64,000 nt of DNA from Comamonas terrigena NBRC 13299 (GCF_006740045.1 NZ_AP019749.1:1135001-1199000); one strand, 5' to 3'. Positions 43,369-53,941 are shown, counted from the first letter of the stretch. Notes: generated by a model not told the origin, from the sequence alone. Numbers and translations are program-made.

Positions 43369-44043
43369 TCAGCTCCACAAATCCAGAGGTGGGTCGCTGG
43401 CAATCGCCTTGAGCAGGTCGGTGCGCGAGATGAAGCCGGCCAGGTGGCCCTGCTCATCGGTCACGGGCAGGCCGGGCAGCCCATTGTCCAGCAGCACACC
43501 GGCCACGCGACGTAGGTCGGTGTCTTCCGCCACGGTGGGCACGGGCGTCACCATCACCTCAGACACCGGGCGGCGCGCCAAGGCAATGGCGTCGCGCACC
43601 GCACCGGGGGTGGGCAGCAGGTCCAGCGGGGCCATGTCGGCACGCAGCAGCAAGCCGATCACCTGCTGGGCATCGTTGAGCACCGGCGCCTGGCTGACAC
43701 GGTGCAGGGCCAGGGTCTGCCAGGCATCGTTGACCATGCTGCGTGGCGAGACGGTGAGGGCGCCGCGTGTCATCACATCCCGTACCAGGCTCAGCGGGCG
43801 GCGCTCTTCCTTGGGGCCCTGGGCGGCGCTGGCGTAGGCAGACACCGCACTTTGCGCCGGCGCGCGGCGCAGCGTGGTCTCGGTGGACGGTTGCGGCAAC
43901 AGGGTGCTGGAATCGGTGTCGGTGTCGGCGACCAGCGTGTTCAATGCCTGGGGGCGCTGCACGCGGCGCACCGGGGCGATCTGCGACAGCCGTTCCGGCC
44001 CGCCGTGGTACATGGGGCCGTTGATGCCAAATACATAAAACAT
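43369..44043 (-). CDS. Protein with paired CBS domains
   Basis: A 224-residue cytoplasmic protein. An N-terminal part of about 80 residues has no recognised domain (MFYVFGINGPMYHGG at the start, then a Thr/Ser-rich stretch). Two CBS domains follow: VRDVMTRGALTVSPRSMVNDAWQTLALHRVSQAPVLND from about 98 and VSEVMVTPVPTVAEDTDLRRVAGVLLDNGLPGLPVTDEQG from about 163. CBS pairs bind adenine nucleotides and act as energy or redox sensors, usually on a fused or partner protein, and no partner is adjacent here. It is divergent from serS. Confidence 0.87.
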   Translation of the reverse strand: MFYVFGINGPMYHGGPERLSQIAPVRRVQRPQALNTLVADTDTDSSTLLPQPSTETTLRRAPAQSAVSAYASAAQGPKEERRPLSLVRDVMTRGALTVSPRSMVNDAWQTLALHRVSQAPVLNDAQQVIGLLLRADMAPLDLLPTPGAVRDAIALARRPVSEVMVTPVPTVAEDTDLRRVAGVLLDNGLPGLPVTDEQGHLAGFISRTDLLKAIASDPPLDLWS

Positions 44044-44151
44044 GGTGTTTCCCTCGTGCTGGTCGGTCTGTGCGCGCCATGGGCCGCCCACTGCAGTGCG
44101 CTCTCCATGCTATCGGCATCTGCGCGCTTTTCTTGTGCCCGGTTTCGCTGA

Positions 44152-45588
<1,437 letters not shown>

Positions 45589-45621
45589 TTTTTTAGGCTA
45601 CAATAGATGCTTCGACACACC

Positions 45622-45712
<91 letters not shown>

Positions 45713-45714
45713 AT

Positions 45715-45791
45715 GCGGCTGTAGCTCAGCTGGATAGAGTACTTGGCTACGAACCAAGGGGTCGTGGGTTCGATTCCTGCCAGCCGCACCA
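45715..45791 (+). tRNA. tRNA-Arg(ACG), first copy
   Basis: A 77-base tRNA with CCA encoded. The acceptor GCGGCTG pairs with CAGCCGC, and the anticodon ACG would be edited to ICG to read CGU, CGC and CGA. It starts 2 bases after tRNA-Ser, so both come from one transcript that ends at the hairpin at 45797. Confidence 0.98.
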
Positions 45792-45796
45792 GATAC

Positions 45797-45829
45797 AAGC
45801 CCCAGAAACGAAAGTTTCTGGGGCTTTTG
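45797..45829 (+). terminator. Rho-independent terminator after the first tRNA-Arg
   Basis: A 13-base perfect stem (AAGCCCCAGAAAC and GTTTCTGGGGCTT) closes a GAAA tetraloop and runs into TTTTG. Confidence 0.93.
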
Positions 45830-45922
45830 TCTATTTGTGAAGGCCTTGCTTTTCAGCGTCATGGAAAACAAGCTTCTTCCAAAGAAATTTGGAATTTCGA
45901 AAGTAAGACAATAAAACTGTCC

Positions 45923-45928
45923 TATAAT
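45923..45928 (+). promoter_or_regulatory. Candidate -10 element of the second tRNA-Arg
   Basis: TATAAT lies 10 bases before the mature tRNA start, in an AT-rich stretch (45830-45935). A strong -35 was not found. Confidence 0.6.
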
Positions 45929-45938
45929 CGATAGCTTA

Positions 45939-46015
45939 GCGGCTGTAGCTCAGCTGGATAGAGTACTTGGCTACGAACCAAGGGGTCGTGGGTTCGATTC
46001 CTGCCAGCCGCACCA
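45939..46015 (+). tRNA. tRNA-Arg(ACG), second copy
   Basis: All 77 bases are identical to the copy at 45715, including CCA. It has its own promoter element and its own terminator of the same design, so it looks like a tandem duplication of the gene with its terminator. Confidence 0.98.
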
Positions 46016-46021
46016 AACGTC

Positions 46022-46054
46022 AAGCCTCAGAACAGAAATGTTCTGAGGCTTTTT
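46022..46054 (+). terminator. Rho-independent terminator after the second tRNA-Arg
   Basis: A 13-base perfect stem (AAGCCTCAGAACA and TGTTCTGAGGCTT) closes a GAAA tetraloop, followed by TTTTC. Confidence 0.93.
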
Positions 46055-46100
46055 CGTTTTCGGCGTGGGCGCGGCGCGGATGTGTGAAGATGGGCAGCCT

Positions 46101-46661
46101 ATGAACAAGGCCTTCACCAAAGAATCCGACGGGGATGATGATGACGATCAGCCCGGCTTGCCGCCTTTGCCCGCAGGTGGCAAGAACTACATGACGCCTG
46201 CAGGTTGCCAGCGGCTCAGGGCCGAGTTGCTGGAGCTGATCGACAACGAACGTCCCAAGATCGTGGATGTGGTGCACTGGGCGGCCAGCAATGGCGACCG
46301 CTCGGAAAATGGCGACTACCTGTACGGCAAGAAGCGGCTGCGTGAGATCGACCGCCGCATCCGCTTTCTGACCAAGCGCCTGGAAATTGCCGAAGTGGTG
46401 GACCCTGCTGTGCACCATGGCAGCGACCAGGTCTACTTCGGCGCCACGGTCACCTATGCCGACGACGAAGGTGAAGAGCGCACCATCACGATTCTGGGGA
46501 TTGATGAGGCGGACAGCAGCCAGGGGCAGGTGAGCTGGATTGCGCCGGTTTCGCGTGCCTTGCTGAAAGCGCGCGTAGGGGATGAGGTGCCGCTGCCGAC
46601 GCCGGGTGGCGTGCGCATGCTGGAAGTGCTGGAGGTGCGCTACCCGCCGCCTGCTGATTAG
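46101..46661 (+). CDS. greB: GreB, transcription elongation factor
   Basis: A 186-residue factor that enters the RNA polymerase secondary channel and stimulates cleavage of backtracked RNA. The N-terminal coiled coil (about 30-105) includes the tip ASNGDRSENGDYLYGKKRLREIDRRI near residue 73, with the acidic pair that acts in cleavage. The C-terminal FKBP-like domain follows (VYFGATVTYADDEGEERTITILGIDEAD). An acidic run of about five Asp near residue 13 is an extra tail compared with E. coli GreB. The ATG at 46101 is used; the ribosome site is weak. Confidence 0.94.
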   Translation: MNKAFTKESDGDDDDDQPGLPPLPAGGKNYMTPAGCQRLRAELLELIDNERPKIVDVVHWAASNGDRSENGDYLYGKKRLREIDRRIRFLTKRLEIAEVVDPAVHHGSDQVYFGATVTYADDEGEERTITILGIDEADSSQGQVSWIAPVSRALLKARVGDEVPLPTPGGVRMLEVLEVRYPPPAD

Positions 46662-46912
46662 AGGGCGCTTGCGCAAGCTACCGCGCCGTCCGGTGGCGGG
46701 CGGGGTGCGGCTGCGTGGATAAGGGTGCGATGGGCGGCGGAAAATCGGGATGCGGAGGTCCTGGTGTGGACTGGTGCCAAAACCCGGGACAATGACGGCG
46801 GCCTGCATGCCGCCGCTGTCAAGGCGCTGGCTTGGTGCTGCCAATGGCTGGTTCCGGGGTGTGCGGTGCCGGTGGCGTGGCGAATAAATGGCCGATTCGG
46901 ATGGGAGTGCAC
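46662..46912 (+). other. Intergenic region greB-ribD
   Basis: About 250 bases with no gene and no clear hairpin terminator after greB. An AT-rich GAATAAAT near 46882 could be part of a ribD promoter. No FMN riboswitch sequence is recognisable. Confidence 0.45.
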
Positions 46913-48043
46913 ATGGGTGACAGTCAGCAGCAGCCGCACAGCGAGGCTGCTTTTTTTATGAACCGGGCTTTGGAATTGGCGCAGCAGGCGATGAACCGCA
47001 CCTCGCCCAATCCCCGGGTGGGTTGTGTGCTGGTCAATCCGCAGGGGCAGGTGGTGGGCGAAGGTGCCACGCAGAAGGCCGGTGGCCCGCATGCCGAGGT
47101 CATGGCGCTGCGGGATGCGGCGGGGCGCGGTCAGCAGGTGCAGGGTGCCACGGCCTATGTCACGCTGGAACCCTGTGCTCACACCGGGCGGACCGGGCCC
47201 TGCTGCGTGGCCTTGTCCGAGGCCGGGGTGGCCAAGGTGGTGGTGGCCTTGCTGGATCCCAATCCCCGTGTGGCGGGGCAGGGCATTGCCCATCTGCGCG
47301 CCCATGGCATTGCCGTGGAAGTGGGGGAGGGGGCTGCCCAGGCGCGTGAGCTGAATCTGGGCTTTCTGAGCCGCATGGTGCGCGGCCAGCCGTGGGTGCG
47401 CATGAAGGCGGCCACGTCTCTGGATGGGAAAACGGCGCTGCCCAACGGGCAAAGCCAGTGGATCACAGGGCCTGCGGCGCGCGAAGACGGCCAGGTCTGG
47501 CGCGCCCGGGCCTGTGCCATCCTGACGGGGGTGGGGACGGTGCTGGCGGACAATCCGCGCCTGGATGTGCGCAGCCTGCCCACGGAGCGCCAGCCGCGCC
47601 TGGTGATTGCCGATAGCCAGTTGCGTACGCCGCCCGATGCCGCGCTGTTCGCGGCCGACCGGCAGGTGCTGATCTATGCCGCCCAGCTGCAGGGGGCGCG
47701 CGCCGAGGCGCTGCAGGCACGCGGTGCGGTGCTGGTGGAAATGCCGGATGCCCGGGGACGGGTGGATGTGTCTGCCATGCTGCGGGATCTGGCGCGGCGC
47801 GAAGTCAACGAACTGCATGTGGAGGCGGGGGCCGTGCTCAATGGTGCGGTGATTGCCTGCGGCATGCTGGATGAGCTGCTGTTGTATCTGGCGCCCAGCT
47901 TGCTGGGGCCGGGGGCGGACATGGCGCAGTGGGGGCCGCTGACGGATCTGGCCCAGCGCGTACCGCTGGCATTTCACGATGTGGTGCCGGTCGGTGGAGA
48001 CCTGCGGGTGCTGGCCCGTGTCCCGGGACGCGACCAATTCTGA
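46913..48043 (+). CDS. ribD: RibD, bifunctional riboflavin deaminase-reductase
   Basis: A 376-residue bifunctional enzyme of riboflavin synthesis. The N-terminal deaminase domain carries the zinc motif HAEVMALRDA near residue 60 and PCAHTGRTGPCC near 85. The C-terminal reductase domain covers about 160-370 (MKAATSLDGKTALPNGQSQWITG and GVGTVLADNPRLDVR). The ATG at 46913 is 5 bases after a GGAG site and was chosen; upstream in-frame starts add a non-conserved tail. No other rib gene is adjacent. Confidence 0.95.
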   Translation: MGDSQQQPHSEAAFFMNRALELAQQAMNRTSPNPRVGCVLVNPQGQVVGEGATQKAGGPHAEVMALRDAAGRGQQVQGATAYVTLEPCAHTGRTGPCCVALSEAGVAKVVVALLDPNPRVAGQGIAHLRAHGIAVEVGEGAAQARELNLGFLSRMVRGQPWVRMKAATSLDGKTALPNGQSQWITGPAAREDGQVWRARACAILTGVGTVLADNPRLDVRSLPTERQPRLVIADSQLRTPPDAALFAADRQVLIYAAQLQGARAEALQARGAVLVEMPDARGRVDVSAMLRDLARREVNELHVEAGAVLNGAVIACGMLDELLLYLAPSLLGPGADMAQWGPLTDLAQRVPLAFHDVVPVGGDLRVLARVPGRDQF

Positions 48044-48091
48044 GGCTCTGACCGGCTGGAAGGGTTGCGCTGGGGCAGGCGAGCGGCGACT

Positions 48092-48100
48092 TGTTATAAT
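48092..48100 (+). promoter_or_regulatory. Extended -10 promoter of rpsO
   Basis: TGTTATAAT is an extended -10 (TG-N-TATAAT), which can work without a strong -35. The leader to the rpsO ATG is about 95 bases. Confidence 0.65.
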
Positions 48101-48201
48101 CGCGGGGTTTTGCATGGTGCAAGACGCACGCAGGCGGCCGTTCCAGCCCTTGCGCAAGTAACCAAAGGCGGCTTTGCGCTGCCTTCCAATAAGGAAAAAT
48201 C

Positions 48202-48468
48202 ATGATCGCTGCCTCTATCAAGGCTGAAGTTGTCAAGGCCAACGCCCGTGCTGAAAACGACACTGGTAGCCCCGAAGTGCAAGTGGCTCTGCTGACCGCT
48301 CGCATCAACGAACTGACCCCTCACTTCAAGCAACACGCCAAGGACCACCACGGTCGTCGCGGCCTGCTGCGCATGGTGAGCCGTCGTCGTAAGCTGCTGG
48401 ACTACCTGAAGTCCAAGGACGCTGACCGTTACACCGCCCTGATCGCCAAGCTGGGCCTGCGTAAGTAA
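48202..48468 (+). CDS. rpsO: RpsO, 30S ribosomal protein S15
   Basis: An 88-residue 30S subunit protein that binds 16S rRNA helices h20-h22. It matches S15 along its length, for example [26 protein letters not shown] near residue 20 and [22 protein letters not shown] near residue 50. An AAGGA ribosome site precedes the ATG. It is followed by a terminator and then pnp, the same order as in E. coli, so pnp may get part of its message by readthrough. Confidence 0.98.
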   Translation: MIAASIKAEVVKANARAENDTGSPEVQVALLTARINELTPHFKQHAKDHHGRRGLLRMVSRRRKLLDYLKSKDADRYTALIAKLGLRK

Positions 48469-48483
48469 GCACAGTGCAAGATC

Positions 48484-48520
48484 AAAACGCCTGAGTTAGC
48501 GCGCTAGCTCAGGCGTTTTT
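48484..48520 (+). terminator. Rho-independent terminator after rpsO
   Basis: CGCCTGAG and CTCAGGCG pair around a 12-base GC-rich loop that can itself fold, and a T-run follows. Confidence 0.9.
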
Positions 48521-48556
48521 TACTTTGGAGTTTGCCCAGACAGAGCGAAGCTGTGT

Positions 48557-48612
48557 CATTCCACAAATCTGCAAGCTATTGAAAAAATAGCGTTTTGTGC
48601 GTTTGTGGAATG
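48557..48612 (+). promoter_or_regulatory. Long leader hairpin upstream of pnp
   Basis: CATTCCACAAA at 48557-48567 pairs perfectly with TTTGTGGAATG at 48602-48612. Inside, GCTATT and AATAGC form a second stem around GAAAA. The 56-base structure lies 72 bases before the pnp ATG, like the RNase III target in the E. coli pnp leader. Confidence 0.7.
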
Positions 48613-48684
48613 GCATCGTGTTCTGTTTGATCTCCAAATCCTGGCTGCAAGAGTGCTTGCGGCCATTCCAACAGGAGTACACAC

Positions 48685-50946
48685 ATGACGATGTTCAACA
48701 AAGTCACCAAGACCTTCCAATGGGGCCAGCACACGGTCACCATGGAAACCGGCGAAATCGCCCGCCAGGCCTCCGGCGCCGTGCTGGTCAACATCGATGA
48801 CACCGTGGTGCTGGCCACCGTGGTGGGTTCGAAGATCGCCAAGGCCGGTCAGGACTTCTTCCCTCTGACCGTCGACTACATCGAGAAGACCTACGCCGCC
48901 GGCAAGATCCCCGGCAGCTTCTTCAAGCGTGAAGCCAAGCCTTCCGAGCTGGAAACCCTGACCAGCCGCCTGATCGACCGCCCGATCCGTCCGCTGTTCC
49001 CCGAAGGTTTCTTCAACGATGTGCACGTGGTCATCCACACGATCTCGCTGAACCCCGAAGTGGATGCCGACATCGCCGCCATGATCGCTGTGTCCGCCGC
49101 CCTGTCGGTGTCGGGCATCCCGTTCAACGGCCCCATCGGCGCCGCCCGCGTGGGTTACATCAATGGTGAATACGTGCTGAACCCCGGCCAGACCCTGCGC
49201 AAGGATTCGCAGATGGATCTGGTGGTGGCCGGTACCGAATCCGCTGTGCTGATGGTGGAGTCCGAAGCCCTGCAACTGCCGGAAGAAGTGATGCTGGGCG
49301 CCGTGATGTTCGGTCACGAGCAAGGCAAGATCGCCATCGACGCCATCCACGAGCTGGTGCGCGAAGGCGGCAAGCCCGCCTGGGAATGGACCGCTCCTGC
49401 CAAGGACGACGCCCTGATCGCCAAGGTCGCTGAACTGGGTGAAGCCAAGCTGCGCGATGCCTACCAGCTGCGCAACAAGCAAGCCCGTACGCACGCCTGC
49501 CGTCTGGCCTACGCCGACGTGAAGGCCGGCCTGACCGAGCAAGGCATTGCATTCGACGGCGTCAAGGTCGAAGGCATGCTGTTCGACATCGAAGCCCGTA
49601 TCGTGCGTTCGCAGATCCTGGCCGGTGAGCCCCGCATCGACGGCCGCGACACCCGCACCGTGCGCCCCATCGAGATCCGCAACTCCGTGCTGCCCCGCAC
49701 CCACGGCTCGGCCCTGTTCACACGTGGTGAAACCCAGGCCCTGGTGATCTCCACCCTGGGCACCGAGCGCGATGCCCAGCGCATCGACGCGCTGGCTGGC
49801 GAGTTCGAAGACCGCTTCCTGTTCCACTACAACATGCCTCCCTTTGCCACCGGTGAAGTGGGCCGCATGGGTTCGACCAAGCGCCGCGAAATCGGCCACG
49901 GCCGTCTGGCCAAGCGTGCTCTGGCCGCTTGCCTGCCGACGAAGGAAGAATTCCCCTACACCATCCGCGTGGTGTCGGAAATCACCGAATCCAACGGCTC
50001 CTCGTCGATGGCATCGGTGTGCGGCGGCTGCCTGTCCATGATGGACGCCGGCGTGCCCATGAAGGCGCACGTGGCTGGTATCGCCATGGGCCTGATCAAG
50101 GAAGACAACCGCTTCGCCGTGCTGACCGACATCCTGGGTGACGAAGATCACCTGGGTGACATGGACTTCAAGGTGGCCGGTACCACCAACGGCATCACGG
50201 CCCTGCAGATGGACATCAAGATCCAGGGCATTACCAAGGAAATCATGCAGGTTGCCCTGGCCCAGGCCAAGGAAGCGCGCATGCACATCCTGGGCAAGAT
50301 GCAAGAGGCCATGGGTGAAGCCAAGACCGAAGTCTCCAGCTTTGCTCCCAAGCTGTACACCATGAAGATCAACCCCGAGAAGATCCGTGACGTGATCGGC
50401 AAGGGCGGCGCCACCATCCGTGCGCTGACCGAAGAGACCGGCACCCAGATCAATATCGAGGAAGACGGCACCATCACCATTGCTGCCACCGACGGCGCCA
50501 AGGCCGAAGCCGCCAAGCTGCGCATCGAGCAGATCACGGCCGAAGTTGAAATCGGCAAGGTCTACGAAGGTCCCGTGGTCAAGATCCTGGACTTCGGCGC
50601 ACTGGTCAACCTGCTGCCCGGCAAGGACGGTCTGCTGCACATCAGCCAGATCGCCCACGAGCGCGTGGAAAAGGTCACCGACTACCTGCAAGAAGGCCAA
50701 GTGGTCCAGGTCAAGGTGCTGGAGACCGACGACAAGGGCCGTGTCAAGCTGTCCATGAAGGCGCTGACCGAGCGTCCCGCCGGCATGGAGCGCAGCGAGC
50801 GTCCGGCCCCGGCCGAGCGCGGTGACCGTGCTCCCCGCCAACCGCGCGAGTTCCGTGAACCCCGCGAGCCGCGTGAGCCCCGCCAGCCGCGTGACCCGGC
50901 TGTCGATGCTGACCAACAGCAGCAACAGCAACAGCAACAGCAGTAA
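48685..50946 (+). CDS. pnp: PNPase, polyribonucleotide nucleotidyltransferase
   Basis: Trimeric 3'-to-5' phosphorolytic exoribonuclease of 753 residues. Order: first RNase PH domain (about 10-140), helical linker, second RNase PH domain (about 310-540, with [12 protein letters not shown] and [16 protein letters not shown]), KH domain ([26 protein letters not shown] near 555) and S1 domain ([32 protein letters not shown] near 625). After the S1 domain comes a tail of about 45 residues rich in Arg-Glu-Pro repeats that ends in ten glutamines, which is unusual for PNPase (E. coli has about 711 residues). The leader hairpin upstream suggests autoregulation. Confidence 0.98.
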   Translation: MTMFNKVTKTFQWGQHTVTMETGEIARQASGAVLVNIDDTVVLATVVGSKIAKAGQDFFPLTVDYIEKTYAAGKIPGSFFKREAKPSELETLTSRLIDRPIRPLFPEGFFNDVHVVIHTISLNPEVDADIAAMIAVSAALSVSGIPFNGPIGAARVGYINGEYVLNPGQTLRKDSQMDLVVAGTESAVLMVESEALQLPEEVMLGAVMFGHEQGKIAIDAIHELVREGGKPAWEWTAPAKDDALIAKVAELGEAKLRDAYQLRNKQARTHACRLAYADVKAGLTEQGIAFDGVKVEGMLFDIEARIVRSQILAGEPRIDGRDTRTVRPIEIRNSVLPRTHGSALFTRGETQALVISTLGTERDAQRIDALAGEFEDRFLFHYNMPPFATGEVGRMGSTKRREIGHGRLAKRALAACLPTKEEFPYTIRVVSEITESNGSSSMASVCGGCLSMMDAGVPMKAHVAGIAMGLIKEDNRFAVLTDILGDEDHLGDMDFKVAGTTNGITALQMDIKIQGITKEIMQVALAQAKEARMHILGKMQEAMGEAKTEVSSFAPKLYTMKINPEKIRDVIGKGGATIRALTEETGTQINIEEDGTITIAATDGAKAEAAKLRIEQITAEVEIGKVYEGPVVKILDFGALVNLLPGKDGLLHISQIAHERVEKVTDYLQEGQVVQVKVLETDDKGRVKLSMKALTERPAGMERSERPAPAERGDRAPRQPREFREPREPREPRQPRDPAVDADQQQQQQQQQQ

Positions 50947-50972
50947 TCCCTTCCCGTAAGGGATGCTGCCGG

Positions 50973-51014
50973 CCGTGGGTGGCTGCAGAGCAATCTGCAG
51001 CACCCACGGTTTTT
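50973..51014 (+). terminator. Rho-independent terminator after pnp
   Basis: CCGTGGGTG and CACCCACGG form the outer stem and CTGCAGA and TCTGCAG the inner stem, followed by five T. Confidence 0.9.
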
Positions 51015-51099
51015 GTGTCAAAAAGCGCGCTATTGCCGCACAGGTCTTGGACGGTGCCTGCAATGGAGGCCAGAATTTTGTAAAGGATGTGCGCCAAGC

Positions 51100-52086
51100 A
51101 TGCAGGCCATAGAAATCAGCCGTTTCGGTCCTCCCGAAGTGCTGCAGCCCTGTGAACGACCCACGCCCCAGCCGCAGGCGGGCGAGGTGTTGATTCGTGT
51201 GCGCGCCAGTGGCGTCAACCGCCCGGACGTGGTGCAGCGCAAAGGTGCCTACCCCCCGCCGCCCGGTGCGTCGGACCTGCCGGGTCTGGAAGTGGCTGGT
51301 GTCATCGAGTCGGGTGATGCAGCCGCCATGGCGGCTGCCGGTCTGGCCGTGGGTGACCGGGTCTGTGCGCTGCTGCAAGGCGGCGGCTATGCCCAGTACT
51401 GCACCGTGCCGGTGGGTCAGTGCCTGCCGGTGCCGCAGGGGCTGAGCGACGAAGAGGCCGCAGCGCTGCCCGAGACCTTTTTCACGGTCTGGAGCAATGT
51501 GTTCCAGCGGGGGCGTCTGCAGGCGGGTGAAACGCTGTTGATCCAGGGTGGCAGCAGCGGCATTGGCGTTACGGCCATCCAACTGGCCAAGGCCTTTGGA
51601 TCCACGGTCATTGTGACTGCGGGTTCGGATGAAAAATGCGCCGAATGCCTGGCTCTGGGTGCGGACCATGCCATCAACTACAAGAGCCAGGATTTCGAGC
51701 AAGAAGCCTTGCGCCTGACGGGTGGCAAGGGGGTTGACGTGATCCTGGACATGGTGGCCGGTAGCTATGTGGAGCGCGAAGTGCGCTGCCTGGCGGAAGA
51801 CGGTCGCCTGGTGGTGATTGCGGTGCAGGGCGGTCTGGAGTCGGGCTTCAATGCCGGCCTGCTGATGCGCCGCCGCCTGACGGTGACGGGAAGCACGCTG
51901 CGTCCGCGCAGCGAGGCGTTCAAGGCCGCCATCGGTCAGGAACTGCGGGACAGGGTGTGGCCGCTGCTGGAGCAGCGCCGCGTGCGTCCCATCATCCACA
52001 GCCGCTTTGCAGCGCAGGATGCCGCCCAGGCCCATGCCTTGATGGAGTCGGGTCAACTCATTGGCAAGATCGTTTTGACGTGGTGA
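51100..52086 (+). CDS. NAD(P)H-quinone oxidoreductase, zinc-independent MDR family
   Basis: A 328-residue QOR/PIG3-type member of the medium-chain reductase family. It has a GroES-like N-terminal domain ([40 protein letters not shown]) and a Rossmann domain with the nucleotide motif [21 protein letters not shown] near residue 148. The zinc-binding cysteines of true alcohol dehydrogenases are absent. It reduces quinones or related enones with NAD(P)H. Placement between pnp and tpiA is a conserved Burkholderiales order. It ends 8 bases before tpiA. Confidence 0.9.
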   Translation: MQAIEISRFGPPEVLQPCERPTPQPQAGEVLIRVRASGVNRPDVVQRKGAYPPPPGASDLPGLEVAGVIESGDAAAMAAAGLAVGDRVCALLQGGGYAQYCTVPVGQCLPVPQGLSDEEAAALPETFFTVWSNVFQRGRLQAGETLLIQGGSSGIGVTAIQLAKAFGSTVIVTAGSDEKCAECLALGADHAINYKSQDFEQEALRLTGGKGVDVILDMVAGSYVEREVRCLAEDGRLVVIAVQGGLESGFNAGLLMRRRLTVTGSTLRPRSEAFKAAIGQELRDRVWPLLEQRRVRPIIHSRFAAQDAAQAHALMESGQLIGKIVLTW

Positions 52087-52094
52087 GCGAACAC

Positions 52095-52841
52095 ATGAAG
52101 AAGAAGCTGATTGTTGGCAACTGGAAGATGAATGGCGGCCTGCAGGCCAATGCCGAGCTGCTGGCGGGCATCCGCCAGGGTCTGCCGGCCGCGCTGCAGT
52201 GCGGCGTGGGTGTGGCCGTTCCGGCGGTCTACCTGGCCCAGGTGCAGGCGCTGGTGCAGGACTCGCCGATTGCGCTGGGTGTCCAGGATGTGTCGCAGCA
52301 CGAAAAAGGTGCCTACACCGGAGAGGTGTCGGCCGCCATGCTGCAGGAGTTTGGTGTGCGCTACGCCCTGGTGGGGCACAGCGAGCGCCGCCAGTACCAC
52401 GGCGAAACCGATGCCGATGTGGCGCACAAGGCCCAGGCCGCTCTGGCCAAGGGCATCACGCCGGTGGTGTGTGTGGGCGAGACCCTGGCCGAGCGCGAAG
52501 CCGGCCAGACCGAAGCCGTGGTCAAGCGCCAGCTGGCGGCGGTGATCCAGCACGTGGGCCATTGCGTCAGCGAGCTGGTGGTGGCGTACGAGCCGGTCTG
52601 GGCCATCGGCACCGGCAAGACGGCTTCGCCCGAGCAGGCCCAGCAGGTGCATGCCGTGCTGCGTGCACAGCTGGCGGCCGCGACCCAGCAGGCCGATCGC
52701 GTGCCGCTGCTGTACGGCGGCAGCATGAATGCCGCCAATGCGGCCCAGCTGCTGGCCCAGCCCGATATCGATGGCGGTCTGATTGGCGGTGCGTCGCTCA
52801 AGGCCGCAGATTTTCTGCAAATTATTGCTGCAGCTCAATAA
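52095..52841 (+). CDS. tpiA: TpiA, triosephosphate isomerase
   Basis: A 248-residue TIM-barrel glycolytic enzyme that interconverts DHAP and glyceraldehyde-3-phosphate. Active-site residues are visible: Asn and Lys in VGNWKMNG near residue 9, His in VGHSERR near 93, Glu in [15 protein letters not shown] near 165, and the phosphate loop YGGSMNAAN near 208. It starts 8 bases after the quinone oxidoreductase stop, so the two are co-transcribed; secG follows after 39 bases. Confidence 0.97.
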   Translation: MKKKLIVGNWKMNGGLQANAELLAGIRQGLPAALQCGVGVAVPAVYLAQVQALVQDSPIALGVQDVSQHEKGAYTGEVSAAMLQEFGVRYALVGHSERRQYHGETDADVAHKAQAALAKGITPVVCVGETLAEREAGQTEAVVKRQLAAVIQHVGHCVSELVVAYEPVWAIGTGKTASPEQAQQVHAVLRAQLAAATQQADRVPLLYGGSMNAANAAQLLAQPDIDGGLIGGASLKAADFLQIIAAAQ

Positions 52842-52880
52842 GCTGGAGTGTGAATAGCTACTGATTTAGGAGTGAATGAA

Positions 52881-53276
52881 ATGCAAGCGTTTTCTGGTGT
52901 GATTCTGGGCATTCAAATGCTGGCGGCCCTGGGCATGATTGGTCTGATCCTGATCCAGCACGGCAAGGGTGCGGACATGGGTGCGGCCTTTGGCAGCGGC
53001 AGCTCCGGCAGCCTGTTCGGGGCTTCGGGCAGTGCCAACTTCCTGTCGCGCACCACCGGCATTCTGGCCGCGGTATTCTTTGTCTGCACGCTGGCCCTGG
53101 CCTACCTGGGCAACACACGCCCTGCCAGCACAGGCAGCGTGCTGGAAAACACGCCTGCCGCCAGCATTCCTGCCCCGGCTGCCGTGAGCAAGGATGTGCC
53201 CGCGCCCGTTGCGAACGACGTGCCCGCACCGGTGCAGCAGCCTGCTGCCACAACGGAGCCTGCTCCCGCGAAATAA
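52881..53276 (+). CDS. secG: SecG, protein translocase subunit
   Basis: A 131-residue inner-membrane subunit of the SecYEG channel. It has two membrane helices (about residues 5-25 and 52-74) with the family motif QHGKGADMGAAFGSGSSGSLFGASGSANFLSRTT between them. A Pro/Ala-rich periplasmic tail of about 55 residues follows, longer than in E. coli. The ATG at 52881 is 8 bases after a TTAGGAG ribosome site; a GTG at 52872 in the same frame is less likely. tRNA-Leu and the nuo operon follow. Confidence 0.95.
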   Translation: MQAFSGVILGIQMLAALGMIGLILIQHGKGADMGAAFGSGSSGSLFGASGSANFLSRTTGILAAVFFVCTLALAYLGNTRPASTGSVLENTPAASIPAPAAVSKDVPAPVANDVPAPVQQPAATTEPAPAK

Positions 53277-53285
53277 ATTGAAGCA

Positions 53286-53322
53286 ATCCGGAAAATACTT
53301 CGATGCAAGTGTTTTTCCGGAT
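53286..53322 (+). other. Hairpin after secG, with possible tRNA-Leu promoter
   Basis: ATCCGGAAAA and TTTTCCGGAT pair with further short pairing inside, directly after the secG stop. The T-run is part of the stem, so termination would be partial. TAGAAT at 53322-53327 just after it could be the -10 for tRNA-Leu. Confidence 0.5.
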
Positions 53323-53403
53323 AGAATATAGGGATTGCCTGGACAGCCAAAGCCCAGTTAGAGGGGGCTCCTCATGCCATCCGGGTGATCTGAGACGAAA
53401 AAA

Positions 53404-53489
53404 GCCGTCGTGGTGGAATTGGTAGACACGCTATCTTGAGGGGGTAGTGGCGTAAAGCTGTGCGAGTTCGAGTCTCGCCGACGGCACCA
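53404..53489 (+). tRNA. tRNA-Leu(GAG)
   Basis: An 86-base class II tRNA with CCA encoded. The acceptor GCCGTCG pairs with CGACGGC, the anticodon is GAG, and there is a variable arm. It lies 127 bases after secG and 67 bases before nuoA, with no T-run terminator between it and nuoA, so part of the nuo message may start upstream of the tRNA. Confidence 0.96.
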
Positions 53490-53556
53490 CACATAACAAG
53501 CCTGCCCTGATCAGGCAGTGGTCGGGGCAAGGTCAAGCGGGAAACGCGACCTCAAG

Positions 53557-53916
53557 ATGAACCTCGATCAATACCTCCCCGTTCTCTTGTTCATCCTCGT
53601 TGGCATGGCCGTCGGTGTCGTGCCCCTGGTGCTCGGCTACGTGCTGGGTCCCAACCGACCGGATGACGCCAAGAACTCTCCTTACGAATGCGGTTTTGAG
53701 GCCTTCGAAGACGCGCGCATGAAATTCGATGTGCGCTACTACCTCGTCGCCATTCTGTTTATCCTCTTTGATTTGGAAATCGCTTTCCTGCTGCCTTGGG
53801 CCGTTGCGCTCGAGGATGTGGGCATTGCTGGTTTCGTCGCTGTGCTGATCTTCCTGGCCGTTCTTGTCGTAGGCTTTGCCTACGAGTGGAAAAAGGGCGC
53901 CCTGGACTGGGAATAA
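53557..53916 (+). CDS. nuoA: NuoA, NADH-quinone oxidoreductase subunit A
   Basis: A 119-residue membrane subunit of complex I with three helices. The loop [39 protein letters not shown] holds the conserved cysteine near residue 46 at the quinone-site entrance. The ATG at 53557 is the family start. It is the first gene of the nuo operon, 25 bases before nuoB. Confidence 0.97.
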   Translation: MNLDQYLPVLLFILVGMAVGVVPLVLGYVLGPNRPDDAKNSPYECGFEAFEDARMKFDVRYYLVAILFILFDLEIAFLLPWAVALEDVGIAGFVAVLIFLAVLVVGFAYEWKKGALDWE

Positions 53917-53941
53917 CAGCTGAATTCGAAAAGGAAACACG

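Noticed and set aside
45743..45934. A 63-codon frame starting inside tRNA-Arg
   Set aside because: It starts in the tRNA anticodon region and runs through the terminator, so it cannot be a real gene.
48556..52056. A 1166-codon minus-strand open frame opposite pnp and the quinone oxidoreductase
   Set aside because: It lies opposite genes with clear family matches, and its translation is His/Gly/Leu-rich with no domain. It is the usual antisense shadow in GC-rich DNA.
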